DNA from: Verrucomicrobiota bacterium
GTDB taxonomy: Bacteria; Verrucomicrobiota; Verrucomicrobiia; Chthoniobacterales; UBA6821
DNA length: 34,974 nt
Direction of reading: 5' to 3'
Assembly (NCBI GenBank): GCA_008933015.1
Contig: WBXH01000009.1
Span: 1-34,974, forward strand
This document shows positions 1 to 9,892 of the stretch, one piece after another; the first letter of the stretch is position 1, and each line of letters opens with the position of its first letter. Below the pieces are notes generated by a model, which was not told the DNA's origin, did no database searches, and was given only the letters and a program-made list of their open reading frames with translations. A program made the position numbers and the translations under genes.

Positions 1-2286
1 CAGATCTTCCCGGCATATCCCTGCGTGGGATCCAAATTCCGAGGTGAAGGAAAGGAGGCGTTGCAGTTCAGGCAGGGAATTAACGATAATTATGGAGCGA
101 CTTGAGGACTGCTGTGACTGAGGTGAGAAGTGGGAGGGCTTTTCAGTGGCATCGGAGTTTTTATTTCTTTCCGTGTCGGAAAAGCTGAATTCAACTAATG
201 AAAGATCATCCACAAAGATCTCGCTCCCATTCTCTTTTCGGAGTCTTTCAAGAATGGAAGGAATCCTCTCCTCTCCCTCAGTTTTTGAGAGGATCTGCAC
301 AAACTCTTCATAGCTCATCATCTTCCTTCCCTGACGATCGATTTCGTAAGCCCCGTCGCTGAAAAGGTAGAGCCTGGATGGGGAAGTGAATGAAGAAGGC
401 GGAGTCATCTGAAACATGGCATTCTCAAACTCTGCTTTTGGAAAAGCACCTAAGACCGGTCCCTTGGCGGGAAGTAAGGAGACCGCGCCGCCGCCTCCAA
501 TCAAGACGGCTGGAGGATGTCCTCCGCAGGCATACCGCAGTTGATTTGTGGTTAGCGAATAGACCCCATACCATGCCGTGAAATACATGTCATTGTGGTT
601 CTCCATAGGGAAGGAGATGTTGAGTCGGGTCAGTACCGCCGAGGGATCGTGAAAATCGGTCTCTGGGAGTGAGGCTGTACGGAGGACGTTAACGAGGCTT
701 ACCGAGAGCAACGCGGCTCCTACTCCATGGCCACAGACATCAAGAAGATACAGGGCGAGGTGATTCTCATCGATCCAATGATATCCGAAGGAATCCCCCC
801 CCAACTGGGAGGAAGTCTCGAAAACCCAATCTGTCTCCACGACTCCCTTCATTTTCTTTGGAAGGACGGCTCTCGAGTAGGCCGCCGCCTCGGAGACTTC
901 CGCCCTCATGGCGCGGTTCGTTTTCTCGACCCTATCCATGGCCGCAGCAAGCTCCGAGGTGCGCTCCTTGATCGTCTTCTCCAAGCTTACATTCCATTCG
1001 GAAAGCCGTTTTTCCCTCTTCCGAATCTCCTTCGCCATGGAGGAAAAACTCCGTGCAAGCCGCCCTAACTCATCCGGGCGGCGTTCTATCTTTTTGAGCA
1101 CATCACTCCCTTCCCCAAGAGATCCCTGTGCTAAATTGGATGCCACGGTTTGAAGGGCTTTGATCGGCTCCGAAACCCTGCGGGCCACAAAGGAGACCAC
1201 TCCTAGCAGGAGAAGCAGTCCGCTAAGTCCGATGATAGCCGACTGTTCCGCCAGCACATGCGCCGGCGAGATAATGAGATCAAAGGGGACTTCCAAGATG
1301 AGTTTCCATCCAGTGATCCGGCTTGTCGCCCAGTAGATCACATTGTCTTTGTTTCCAGTGATCCTAAGCCAACCTCTATCTTGGGTGAGAAGTTTCTGTA
1401 AGTCGGCAGGGCCTATATCGAGTCCGTGGCTAGGCAGATCCCCGAGAAGTTTGTTGAAGTCCTTTTCTCCGAGGCAAGGCATCCGTTTTACCGCAGTGCC
1501 GGCTGGACCGATGATGACAACACCTGTCTTGGAGATCAGGTAGGCCGCCTCCTTCATGCTCTCCGGGGTCAGATCGGCTGTCGGTTGAAGATCGGCGCCC
1601 TTAGTGATTCTTGAATTCTTTAAAAAGTTTCGGATATGCATTTCCCTGACGATCCTTCTCATCTCAGTCAGGGCGACATCGGCGCCTGCCACACCGATGA
1701 ACCTGCCTTGATTGTCGTGAACCGCCCTTGTGATACTGATCATCTCGATCTCCGATCCCCCCTCGTCAAAATAGGGTAGGGTGACATGGGTTCCATTTGT
1801 CTCAAGAGCTCCGTGGTACCAGTCCTGAGCAGGATCATGGAAGTCGTATTTCAGTCGAGCTGCATGTGGCCAACTTTTGCGGTCTACCCAGATATCAGAC
1901 GCCGGGTCCCTCCAATCCATGGCCTCCCGGGCCATGTAGAGTCCGTAGACAGAGGAGATGGGGGAATGATCCAAAAGTGATGCCAACCACGGCGCGGACA
2001 CGGCGGTTTTATTTAATGGGTCGGACGAGGCCACTTCCGTGGCACCGATGATCATCGGGTACATGGCGATCCGGTCCACTAGATCGTCCCATTTACCCAT
2101 CTCATCGCGGACCTCCTTCCGAGCCTCGCTTGATGTTTGTTCCAACAGTAGTTCACGTCCGCTGATATAGTTGGCAACCGCGAGTACAATCAAGATCGCT
2201 CCTGCTCCTGCACCGATTGTGAGCGCAAAGCGCTGACCTATCGAGCGCGGCGACAAAAATTGATTAAGGCGAAAGGGGAGGGTCAT
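1..2286 (-). CDS. Membrane sensor with SpoIIE-type PP2C phosphatase and probable C-terminal kinase-like domain (partial)
   Basis: The frame is open for 762 codons from an ATG at 2286 to the left edge, so the C-terminus is missing. Domains in order: membrane segment about 23-42; extracytoplasmic region 43-342 resembling a double-Cache sensor; second membrane segment about 350-370; HAMP-like and coiled-coil region to about 470; SpoIIE/PP2C phosphatase about 480-705. The metal-binding acidic residues of the PP2C family are all visible: QLGGD (D498), DVCGHG (D516), SDGAYE (D644) and DDLSL (D693/D694). After a Ser/Gln-rich linker (about 705-730) a new domain starts (SIIIVNSLPELQRL). It resembles the N-terminus of RsbW-type anti-sigma kinases but is cut after about 30 residues. 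Family knowledge: such proteins dephosphorylate STAS anti-anti-sigma factors. A STAS gene lies divergently next door, supporting partner switching driven by an external signal. The kinase-like assignment is tentative. Confidence 0.9.
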   Translation of the reverse strand, partial: MTLPFRLNQFLSPRSIGQRFALTIGAGAGAILIVLAVANYISGRELLLEQTSSEARKEVRDEMGKWDDLVDRIAMYPMIIGATEVASSDPLNKTAVSAPWLASLLDHSPISSVYGLYMAREAMDWRDPASDIWVDRKSWPHAARLKYDFHDPAQDWYHGALETNGTHVTLPYFDEGGSEIEMISITRAVHDNQGRFIGVAGADVALTEMRRIVREMHIRNFLKNSRITKGADLQPTADLTPESMKEAAYLISKTGVVIIGPAGTAVKRMPCLGEKDFNKLLGDLPSHGLDIGPADLQKLLTQDRGWLRITGNKDNVIYWATSRITGWKLILEVPFDLIISPAHVLAEQSAIIGLSGLLLLLGVVSFVARRVSEPIKALQTVASNLAQGSLGEGSDVLKKIERRPDELGRLARSFSSMAKEIRKREKRLSEWNVSLEKTIKERTSELAAAMDRVEKTNRAMRAEVSEAAAYSRAVLPKKMKGVVETDWVFETSSQLGGDSFGYHWIDENHLALYLLDVCGHGVGAALLSVSLVNVLRTASLPETDFHDPSAVLTRLNISFPMENHNDMYFTAWYGVYSLTTNQLRYACGGHPPAVLIGGGGAVSLLPAKGPVLGAFPKAEFENAMFQMTPPSSFTSPSRLYLFSDGAYEIDRQGRKMMSYEEFVQILSKTEGEERIPSILERLRKENGSEIFVDDLSLVEFSFSDTERNKNSDATEKPSHFSPQSQQSSSRSIIIVNSLPELQRLLSFTSEFGSHAGICREDL

Positions 2287-2414
2287 TGTAACACCCCAGC
2301 GATAGGTGAATGAGCTGGGGATGCCAAGTTGTTGTGAACATATTCTTTCGCTGAAAAGAGCAGGTGTTATTCTCGGAAGTTGACTCCACATTGCTGAGCA
2401 TCTTGATTAGTGCC
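2287..2414. promoter_or_regulatory. Divergent intergenic region between SpoIIE-type gene and STAS gene
   Basis: These 128 bp separate two divergently read genes and must hold both promoters if each has its own. A 7-bp inverted repeat (CCCCAGC at 2294-2300, GCTGGGG at 2314-2320) ends 7 nt before the phosphatase start, so it would form a hairpin in that gene's leader. A weak sigma-70-like pair for the STAS gene (TTGACT at 2380-2385, TTGATT at 2403-2408) would give almost no leader. The promoter calls are guesses; the inverted repeat is plainly visible. Confidence 0.4.
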
Positions 2415-2765
2415 ATGGACATTCAATTTGAAAAAACGGGCCCCATTCTGGTGGTGACCCTTCAGGGACGGCTGGATGCCGCCGAACACAACATGATCCG
2501 CGAATCGGTCGGCAAGGAAATCGAGTCCAGTGGAAGCAAAGGTGTTGTCTTTGACCTTGCGGCCTTGGAATACGTCAGTAGTGCGGGATTCCGAGAGTTC
2601 TTTCTGCTAGGGCGTCAACTCCAGCGTATCGGGGGAGGTCTTGCCGTCTGTTCCCTTCAGCCTGCAGTCCAGCGTATCTTTGACATTGCACAGTTTCAGA
2701 CGGCCTATCCGGTTTGCCTCTCACGGGACGAGGCTCTGGTGGCGTTGGGTTCCTCCATCGCCTGA
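2415..2765 (+). CDS. STAS-domain anti-sigma factor antagonist (RsbV/SpoIIAA-like)
   Basis: A 116-residue single STAS domain. The ATG at 2415 is preferred over an in-frame GTG at 2364, because the fold starts directly at MDIQFEKTGPILVV and the longer form adds a tail without family similarity. The core strand and phosphorylation loop read FDLAALEYVSSAGFREFF. Aligned with SpoIIAA/RsbV (DSSG or DSTG), the acceptor serine would be Ser56, while the preceding Asp is replaced by Ser, as in many SSAG-type STAS proteins. The neighbouring divergent SpoIIE phosphatase is the obvious partner. Family knowledge: the unphosphorylated form binds an anti-sigma kinase and releases its target. No separate sigma factor or kinase gene is in the window, so the final target is unknown. 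The start has no Shine-Dalgarno motif. Confidence 0.88.
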   Translation: MDIQFEKTGPILVVTLQGRLDAAEHNMIRESVGKEIESSGSKGVVFDLAALEYVSSAGFREFFLLGRQLQRIGGGLAVCSLQPAVQRIFDIAQFQTAYPVCLSRDEALVALGSSIA

Positions 2766-2826
2766 TCAAAATATTCGATCACGCCGTTTCTTGCAGGGAT
2801 TGCCCCTGAACGGATAGCCTCTTGGC

Positions 2827-3624
2827 ATGTCAGCAGCATCGCCCTTGATCATTGCCGGTCGGGAGTTTTCCTCCAGGCTTCTTCTGGGAACCGGAAAATT
2901 CTCAGCAGGTTCCGTGATGAGTGAAGCCTTGGAGGCGAGTGGCACACAAATGGTGACCGTTGCCCTGAGGCGGGCCGATCTTGAACGGAAGGGCGGAAAG
3001 TCGGACCCATTCGCCAACATTCTTGAGTTCATCAATGCCGAGCGTTATCTCCTGCTTCCCAATACCAGTGGGGCCAATTCGGCTGAAGAGGCGGTACGAT
3101 TGGCCAGGCTTGCCGCTGCGGCAGGTCTCCCCAAATGGGTGAAGCTCGAGATTCATCCCGATCCCCGCTATCTTCTGCCCGACCCGATCGAGACGTTGAA
3201 GGCTACTGAAAAACTGGTCGCCGAAGGTTTCATCGTTCTGCCCTACATCAATGCGGATCCGGTGCTGGCGAAGCGCCTTCAGGAGGCGGGTGCGTCAACC
3301 GTGATGCCTCTTGGTTCGCCGATCGGTAGCAATCGCGGAATCGAGACTCGCCATCAGATCTCGATCATCATCGAGCAGGCCACCGTTCCTGTCGTCGTGG
3401 ATGCCGGCATCGGAGCTCCGAGTCATGCTGCGGAGGCCTTGGAACTTGGGGCCGATGCGGTTCTTGTGAATACCGCAATTGCCGTGGCAAGGGACCCTGT
3501 ACGGATGGCGCGGGCATTTCGCCTTGCGGTTGAGGGTGCCTCGGAGGCCTTTGCCGCAGGGCTTCCCATGAGGGAGGATCTCGCCGTGCCGACAAGTCCC
3601 CTCACAGCCTTTCTGAAATCGTAG
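2827..3624 (+). CDS. thiG: Thiazole synthase
   Basis: 265 residues, the usual ThiG length. ThiG is a cytoplasmic TIM-barrel enzyme that forms the thiazole phosphate of thiamine from deoxyxylulose phosphate, a glycine-derived imine and ThiS thiocarboxylate. The Schiff-base lysine is Lys106 in [17 protein letters not shown]. Other family blocks are GTGKFSAG near the N-terminus, [33 protein letters not shown] and [15 protein letters not shown]. It lies 61 bp after the STAS gene and 55 bp before mutS. No thiS, thiH/thiO or thiF is nearby, so it is separated from its usual pathway partners. The upstream gap is too short for a TPP riboswitch and shows none. Confidence 0.96.
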   Translation: MSAASPLIIAGREFSSRLLLGTGKFSAGSVMSEALEASGTQMVTVALRRADLERKGGKSDPFANILEFINAERYLLLPNTSGANSAEEAVRLARLAAAAGLPKWVKLEIHPDPRYLLPDPIETLKATEKLVAEGFIVLPYINADPVLAKRLQEAGASTVMPLGSPIGSNRGIETRHQISIIIEQATVPVVVDAGIGAPSHAAEALELGADAVLVNTAIAVARDPVRMARAFRLAVEGASEAFAAGLPMREDLAVPTSPLTAFLKS

Positions 3625-3679
3625 CGCCAGGATGTTCTCCAGACTTCCTGACAACATTCTTCTCCTGAAATCCTGATTT

Positions 3680-6178
3680 ATGGCTTCCGAGGCAACGCCG
3701 ATGATGAAGCAGTATCACGCCATGAGGCGTGAACTTCCCCCAGGTACCTTCCTGCTCTTCCGGCTTGGGGATTTTTACGAGATGTTCTTTGAGGATGCTC
3801 GTGATGCCTCGGAGATCCTGAATGTTGCACTCACGAAGAGGGGCGACGTGCCGATGTGCGGTGTCCCCTATCACGCTGCACGTGGCTATATGGAGAAGCT
3901 TCTGGCTGCAGGGAGGCGGGTGGCGCTCTGCGAGCAGGTCGGGGAGGTACAGGCCGGGAAGCTTGTCCGCCGGGAAATCTCCCGGATCCTTAGCCCTGGA
4001 ACGCTTGAGGATGCTGGGTTGGAGGAAAAAAATCATAATTTCACCGTTGCTCTGCTTCCCCCTGCAAAGGAAGGGGAAGTCTTTGGCTTCGCCTGTGCTG
4101 ACCTAAGCACCGGAGAGTTTAGGATCACTGAGCTGTCCAACCTAGATGCGCTTCTGGATGAGGTTGTGCGTGTGACTCCGGCCGAGATCCTTGCTCCCGA
4201 AGGGCGGAAAAATCTGCTGGGTGATCTCCCTGAACGGCTTCCGTTTGGCTTTCCCCCAATAGAGGAGGTCGAGAGCTATCTCTTCGATCCGATGGCCGCC
4301 TCGGAACTCCTTACCTCACACTTTAAGGTTCATTCACTCGACGGATTCGGTGTGTCTGACCTTCCGCGGGGAGTCTCGGCTGCAGGAGCCCTCCTTCATT
4401 ATCTCACTCGCATTCTCCGGAGGAATGCCAGTCATCTCCGTTCCCTGCATGCTTACCGACAGGCGGAGCACCTTCTTCTGGATGCTCCGACGCAGACGCA
4501 CCTAGAACTTGTGCAGTCCCGAGCAGGTCGTGCCATGACCCTGCTCGGAGCGCTTGACCGCACAGTGACCCCGATGGGAGCGCGCACGCTCCGCGACTGG
4601 ATCCTGCGTCCGCTGGTCTCGCCGGCATCAATTTCCCACCGTCAGGATGCCATCGGCCTTTATGTGGCATCTCCCATGAAGCTTGGAGATGTCCGCGAAC
4701 TGCTGCGCGGGGTCAGGGATATTGAACGTGCCGTTTCCAGACTCAGCCAAAGTTCAGGAACAGCCAGAGATCTCGCCGTACTGGCTGCCTCGCTCGCAGC
4801 GGTTCCTCTGATCAGGAATAGCCTCTCATTTAGCGACAAGGGGCTGCTCCCGGAGATCGCCGCAGCTCTTCACCCGCTTTCGGAACTGACCAGGCATCTC
4901 GAATCAGCCCTCGTCCCGGAACCTCCACCGACAATCCGCGATGGTGGGATGATCCGCCCTAGATTCGACGACTCTTTGGATGAACTTAGGAGGGCTTCCA
5001 CCGAAGGGAAGGAGTGGATCGCTGCGCTTCAGGAACAAGAAATCCGGCGAACTGGGATCAAGTCGCTGAAAGTCCGCTTCAATGCTGTTTTCGGATACTT
5101 CATCGAGGTCACCACGGCAAATCTTGGGAACGTCCCCGACGATTACACCCGTAAGCAGACAACCGCTGGAGGTGAGCGCTTCATCACCCCGGAGCTCAAG
5201 GAGATGGAAGGGAAAATCCTAGGAGCCGAGGAGCGGGCCAAGGCGCTTGAGATCGAGATCTTTCACCGGTTGAGGATTGCTGTTTTGGAGCAGGTCATTC
5301 CGCTGCAGGAGACGGCGGCCTCTGCAGGATCACTTGATGCGCTCGCTTCGCTTGCCGAGACAGCTCGTCTCTACAGTTACTCCAAGCCGGCAGTCGATGA
5401 TTCCACGGTGCTTCTCATTGAGGCCGGACGTCATCCGGTGCTTGAACAACGCCCGGGTGGAGAGGCATTCGTCCCCAACGACACTGATCTGGATGCCTTG
5501 GCCCATCGTATGGGCATCATCACGGGGCCGAATATGGCTGGAAAATCGACCTACCTCCGACAGGTTGGTCTTCTGACTGTCATGGCTCAGATCGGAAGCT
5601 GGATTCCGGCAACCTCGGCCCGGATCGGTGTGACCGACCGTATCTTCACGAGGGTCGGTGCCAGTGACGATCTCTCGAAGGGGCACTCCACCTTCATGGT
5701 CGAGATGAACGAGACGGCGAACATTCTCCACAATGCTAGCTCACGTAGTCTGGTCCTTCTCGATGAGATTGGCCGCGGGACAGCCACTTTCGACGGACTT
5801 TCCATAGCCTGGAGCGTCGCTGAGTACCTCCACGATATCACCTGCTCGAGAACCTTTTTTGCGACCCACTACCATGAGCTTCCCGATCTTTCGCGGACAC
5901 GTGCCGGTGTAAGGAACCTAAATGTCGCTGTGCGAGAGCAGAATGACCGGATCGTCTTTCTCCGAAAGATTATTGAGGGTGCGGCCGACCGCAGCTATGG
6001 CATCCAGGTTGCGCGGCTTGCAGGACTTCCTGCCGCGGTTGTGGACAGGGCGCGTGAGATCCTGACCAATCTGGAAAAATCTGAACTCAATGCCGAGGGG
6101 CGCCCGAAACTTGCCGGGACACGTCGGAAAATTCCGGGTGCTCCCGATCCGACGACTGAACTCCCTCTCTTCGGTTGA
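3680..6178 (+). CDS. mutS: DNA mismatch repair protein MutS
   Basis: 832 residues, near the usual 850. MutS recognises mismatches and small loops as a dimer and recruits MutL. The N-terminal mismatch-reading Phe-X-Glu motif is F32-Y33-E34 in RLGDFYEMFFEDA. It is followed by connector, lever/clamp and C-terminal ABC-type ATPase regions. Walker A is GPNMAGKST (616-624), Walker B is LVLLDEIGRGTATF with D695/E696, and the ATPase signature THYHEL follows. The TTELPLFG tail resembles the end of many MutS1 proteins. The start at 3680 fits the family N-terminus (MMKQYHAMRRELPPGTFLLF); no ribosome-binding motif is seen. Its partner mutL is not in the window. The following 170 bp before purA hold a terminator-like hairpin. 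Confidence 0.98.
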   Translation: MASEATPMMKQYHAMRRELPPGTFLLFRLGDFYEMFFEDARDASEILNVALTKRGDVPMCGVPYHAARGYMEKLLAAGRRVALCEQVGEVQAGKLVRREISRILSPGTLEDAGLEEKNHNFTVALLPPAKEGEVFGFACADLSTGEFRITELSNLDALLDEVVRVTPAEILAPEGRKNLLGDLPERLPFGFPPIEEVESYLFDPMAASELLTSHFKVHSLDGFGVSDLPRGVSAAGALLHYLTRILRRNASHLRSLHAYRQAEHLLLDAPTQTHLELVQSRAGRAMTLLGALDRTVTPMGARTLRDWILRPLVSPASISHRQDAIGLYVASPMKLGDVRELLRGVRDIERAVSRLSQSSGTARDLAVLAASLAAVPLIRNSLSFSDKGLLPEIAAALHPLSELTRHLESALVPEPPPTIRDGGMIRPRFDDSLDELRRASTEGKEWIAALQEQEIRRTGIKSLKVRFNAVFGYFIEVTTANLGNVPDDYTRKQTTAGGERFITPELKEMEGKILGAEERAKALEIEIFHRLRIAVLEQVIPLQETAASAGSLDALASLAETARLYSYSKPAVDDSTVLLIEAGRHPVLEQRPGGEAFVPNDTDLDALAHRMGIITGPNMAGKSTYLRQVGLLTVMAQIGSWIPATSARIGVTDRIFTRVGASDDLSKGHSTFMVEMNETANILHNASSRSLVLLDEIGRGTATFDGLSIAWSVAEYLHDITCSRTFFATHYHELPDLSRTRAGVRNLNVAVREQNDRIVFLRKIIEGAADRSYGIQVARLAGLPAAVVDRAREILTNLEKSELNAEGRPKLAGTRRKIPGAPDPTTELPLFG

Positions 6179-6312
6179 TTCCGCGAGGGGGCCCTGTGCG
6201 CTCGGGGTGACTTTGAAAATTCCATTGAGTACCCTTGGGCTCCCCTCCTCTCTGAAACAAATCTGTTATTTCCTTGCCCTTTGTTTCTCGAGTGGCGAAT
6301 TTTATTGATTCT

Positions 6313-6336
6313 GCCGGACTAAGTCCGGCCCTTTTT
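6313..6336 (+). terminator. Rho-independent terminator-like hairpin between mutS and purA
   Basis: A perfect 7-bp GC-rich stem (GCCGGAC at 6313-6319 and GTCCGGC at 6323-6329) with a TAA triloop is followed by CC and TTTTT (6332-6336). It fits an intrinsic terminator for the thiG/mutS transcript. It ends only 12 nt before the purA ATG, so it may instead act as an attenuator or leader hairpin for purA. I see no convincing promoter between it and the purA start. Confidence 0.6.
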
Positions 6337-6342
6337 GCGTAA

Positions 6343-7623
<1,281 letters not shown>

Positions 7624-7675
7624 GCAAAAGGGTGATATTATCCCCTGTTTTGGCCCTGTTTTCATAGTTTTCCCA

Positions 7676-8437
7676 GTGAGATCAGATTCCAATCAGCCGG
7701 TGCCGCAGAGTATTCCGAAGCACATAGCCATCATCATGGATGGCAATGGAAGGTGGGCCCGTGAGCGGGGTTGGATTCGTCTGAAGGGGCACGAGCAGGG
7801 ATCCCTTGCCGTCGAGAGGGTTGCTAACGCCTGCATGGATGCGGGTGTCGAATATCTGACCCTTTACGCTTTCTCCACCGAGAACTGGAAGCGTCCCGCG
7901 CACGAGGTTGCCGGACTTATGCTGCTTCTGGAGAGGTTTCTTTCCGAAAAAGTGGCCATGATGAATGAGAACGGAGTTCGATTGGCGACTATCGGTCGAA
8001 CGCATGACCTTCCCAGACCTGCGCGCAAGCGCCTTGAGCGGGCTATCGCTGAGACGTCTCACAATACCCGATTGATCCTGACCCTTGCTCTCAACTATGG
8101 GGGACGTGAGGAGATTGTCGATGCGGTCAGATCGATTGCGGCTGAAGTGCGTGTCGGCTCGATCGAACCCGAAGCAATCGAAGCGGCTACCATTTCAAGC
8201 CACCTCTACACGCGAGGTCTTCCGGATCCCGATCTTCTCATCAGGACATCGGGTGAGATGAGGATTTCAAACTTTCTGCTCTGGCAGCTCAGCTATACCG
8301 AAATCCATGTCACTCGGAAGCTTTGGCCTGATTTTGGCCCTGAGGATCTTCACGCCGCGCTCGCCGATTACGCTTCCCGGGAACGCCGTTTCGGTGAGGC
8401 CCGGGAGAATCCGGCACCAACCATCATTCCTTCATGA
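7676..8437 (+). CDS. uppS: Isoprenyl transferase (undecaprenyl diphosphate synthase)
   Basis: I chose the GTG at 7676, which gives 253 residues, the usual length. The frame is open further upstream, but that stretch overlaps purA and shows no similarity. The enzyme condenses isopentenyl diphosphates in cis onto farnesyl diphosphate to make the lipid carrier for peptidoglycan and glycan precursors. The catalytic Asp22 lies in IIMDGNGRWARERG. Later blocks are YAFSTENWKRP, LNYGGREEIVDAVR, LLIRTSGEMRISNFLLWQ and YASRERRFG. The stop overlaps the next start by four bases (ATGA), so translation of the two is probably coupled. The usual partner cdsA does not follow; a sigma-54 activator does, which is unusual. 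Confidence 0.95.
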   Translation: MRSDSNQPVPQSIPKHIAIIMDGNGRWARERGWIRLKGHEQGSLAVERVANACMDAGVEYLTLYAFSTENWKRPAHEVAGLMLLLERFLSEKVAMMNENGVRLATIGRTHDLPRPARKRLERAIAETSHNTRLILTLALNYGGREEIVDAVRSIAAEVRVGSIEPEAIEAATISSHLYTRGLPDPDLLIRTSGEMRISNFLLWQLSYTEIHVTRKLWPDFGPEDLHAALADYASRERRFGEARENPAPTIIPS

Positions 8438-9882
8438 ACACTCTATCCGTTAGTAACCAAACCGTCCTGATCGTCGACAGTGAGACCGATTTCCTCGACT
8501 GGGCACGACTCCAGCTCAAAGCCTCGGGAGTGAAGGTTATCACGGAGACCAATGCTACGAACGCCTTCAAGATTTTCTGTCTTGAGAAGCCGGATCTTGT
8601 GATCACCGAGATGCACCTCCGACCTGCGGGTGGGCTTGATCTTCTGGCCAAGATTAGGGCCGAATCCTCCAACGCCATGGTCATCATCATGAGTGCCTTC
8701 GGAACGACACAGGCCGTTATTGAGTCGATGAAGCTTGGTGCCTTTGACTTCCTGAGAAAGGAGTCCCTTCCCTTCACGATGAAAGTGGTTGTCGACAGTG
8801 CGCTCAAGGCTGCCGCCGAGCTGCGCTCTGCATCTCCGACAAAGCCAGCACTGACCGTCGAGCAATACAGGGATGATATTGTTGGCCAGTCCGAGGCCAT
8901 GCAGTCCGTCTTCAAGATGGTGGGGCGGGTCGCCATGAGCGATGCCCCTGTGCTGGTGACCGGTGAGAGCGGCTCCGGCAAGGAGCTTGTCGCCCGTGCC
9001 ATCCACAACTACAGCGAGAGGAGCAAGAAGAGTCTTCTGGCCATCAACTGTGCGGCAATCCCCGAGAACCTCTTGGAAAGCGAGCTTTTCGGGCATGAGA
9101 AGGGATCCTTTACCGGGGCCGCAACCCAGCGTATCGGAAGATTCGAGCAGTGCAGCGGCGGAACCCTTTTCCTTGATGAGATTGGCGAGATGCCGCTAGC
9201 CGTTCAGAGCAAGCTCCTACGGGTCCTTCAGGAAGGGGAGTTCTCGCGTGTGGGTGGCAACGCCACGATCAAGGCCAACGTGCGCATCGTTGCCGCCACG
9301 AACCGCAATCTCGAGCAGGCGATCGTTGCCAAAGAGTTCCGCGAGGATCTTTACTACCGCCTCAATGTGGTCGGGATCCACCTCCCCCCTCTCCGCGCCA
9401 GGGTTGAGGATATCCGCCTGCTGGCCGAATATTTCCTCTCCCGAATCGCCAATTCACAGCACCGCCCCCTTCTCCAACTTTCTGCTGAAACGATCAAAAT
9501 CATGGAGGCTTATCCTTGGCCCGGTAATGTACGCGAACTCCAGAACACGCTCCAGCGTGCCTGTGTCTTGGCGACGAGCGATGTCCTCCTGCCGAAGGAC
9601 CTGCCCCTCGGTCAAGTGAGCATCGTGCAGGAAATTCCGGAGTTGGCTGCCAGCACTTACACCGACCTGACCGTGGAGGAGGCAGCCACGGCGCTTTTCA
9701 AGGCTCTTGTCCGGGAGGGGGATGACCGGGAACTTCTTCCCTGGGTCGAGGAGGACTTCACGAGGCGTGCTATGGATTTGACCAAGCGCAACCAGGTGAA
9801 AGCCGCCAAAATGCTCGGTATCACGCGCGCTACCCTGCGCAAGCGGCTTGAGAGACTCTCAAGCATCACATCGCAAAAATGA
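8434..9882 (+). CDS. Sigma-54-dependent activator of NtrC type with degenerate receiver domain
   Basis: 482 residues in the order receiver (about 9-125), AAA+ sigma-54 interaction domain (about 148-375) and Fis-type helix-turn-helix (about 445-478, [20 protein letters not shown]). The ATPase has Walker A GESGSGKE (177-184), the sigma-54 contact loop as GSFTGA (224-229, a variant of GAFTGA), the Walker B block [12 protein letters not shown] and the arginine-containing [10 protein letters not shown]. The receiver is abnormal. The phosphoacceptor position is Glu59 (VITEMHL where NtrC has SDIRMP), and the second residue of the acidic pair is Ser16 (VDSETD). The Ser87 and Lys109 positions are kept. 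It may therefore work without phosphorylation. No histidine kinase is adjacent. It is translationally coupled to uppS and followed after 10 bp by a class IV aminotransferase gene. Confidence 0.93.
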   Translation: MNTLSVSNQTVLIVDSETDFLDWARLQLKASGVKVITETNATNAFKIFCLEKPDLVITEMHLRPAGGLDLLAKIRAESSNAMVIIMSAFGTTQAVIESMKLGAFDFLRKESLPFTMKVVVDSALKAAAELRSASPTKPALTVEQYRDDIVGQSEAMQSVFKMVGRVAMSDAPVLVTGESGSGKELVARAIHNYSERSKKSLLAINCAAIPENLLESELFGHEKGSFTGAATQRIGRFEQCSGGTLFLDEIGEMPLAVQSKLLRVLQEGEFSRVGGNATIKANVRIVAATNRNLEQAIVAKEFREDLYYRLNVVGIHLPPLRARVEDIRLLAEYFLSRIANSQHRPLLQLSAETIKIMEAYPWPGNVRELQNTLQRACVLATSDVLLPKDLPLGQVSIVQEIPELAASTYTDLTVEEAATALFKALVREGDDRELLPWVEEDFTRRAMDLTKRNQVKAAKMLGITRATLRKRLERLSSITSQK

Positions 9883-9892
9883 ATCGCCGGCC

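Noticed and set aside
390-581. Short plus-strand frames over the SpoIIE-type gene, here 390-581 and others to 2051
   Set aside because: The minus strand is one open frame with all PP2C motifs; the plus-strand frames are Arg/Pro-rich shadows.
2766-2826. TPP riboswitch before thiG
   Set aside because: The 61-bp gap is too short, and the conserved riboswitch core is not seen.
8443-9096. 217-codon minus-strand frame over the sigma-54 activator
   Set aside because: The plus strand is a full, well-conserved activator; the antisense frame has no family pattern.
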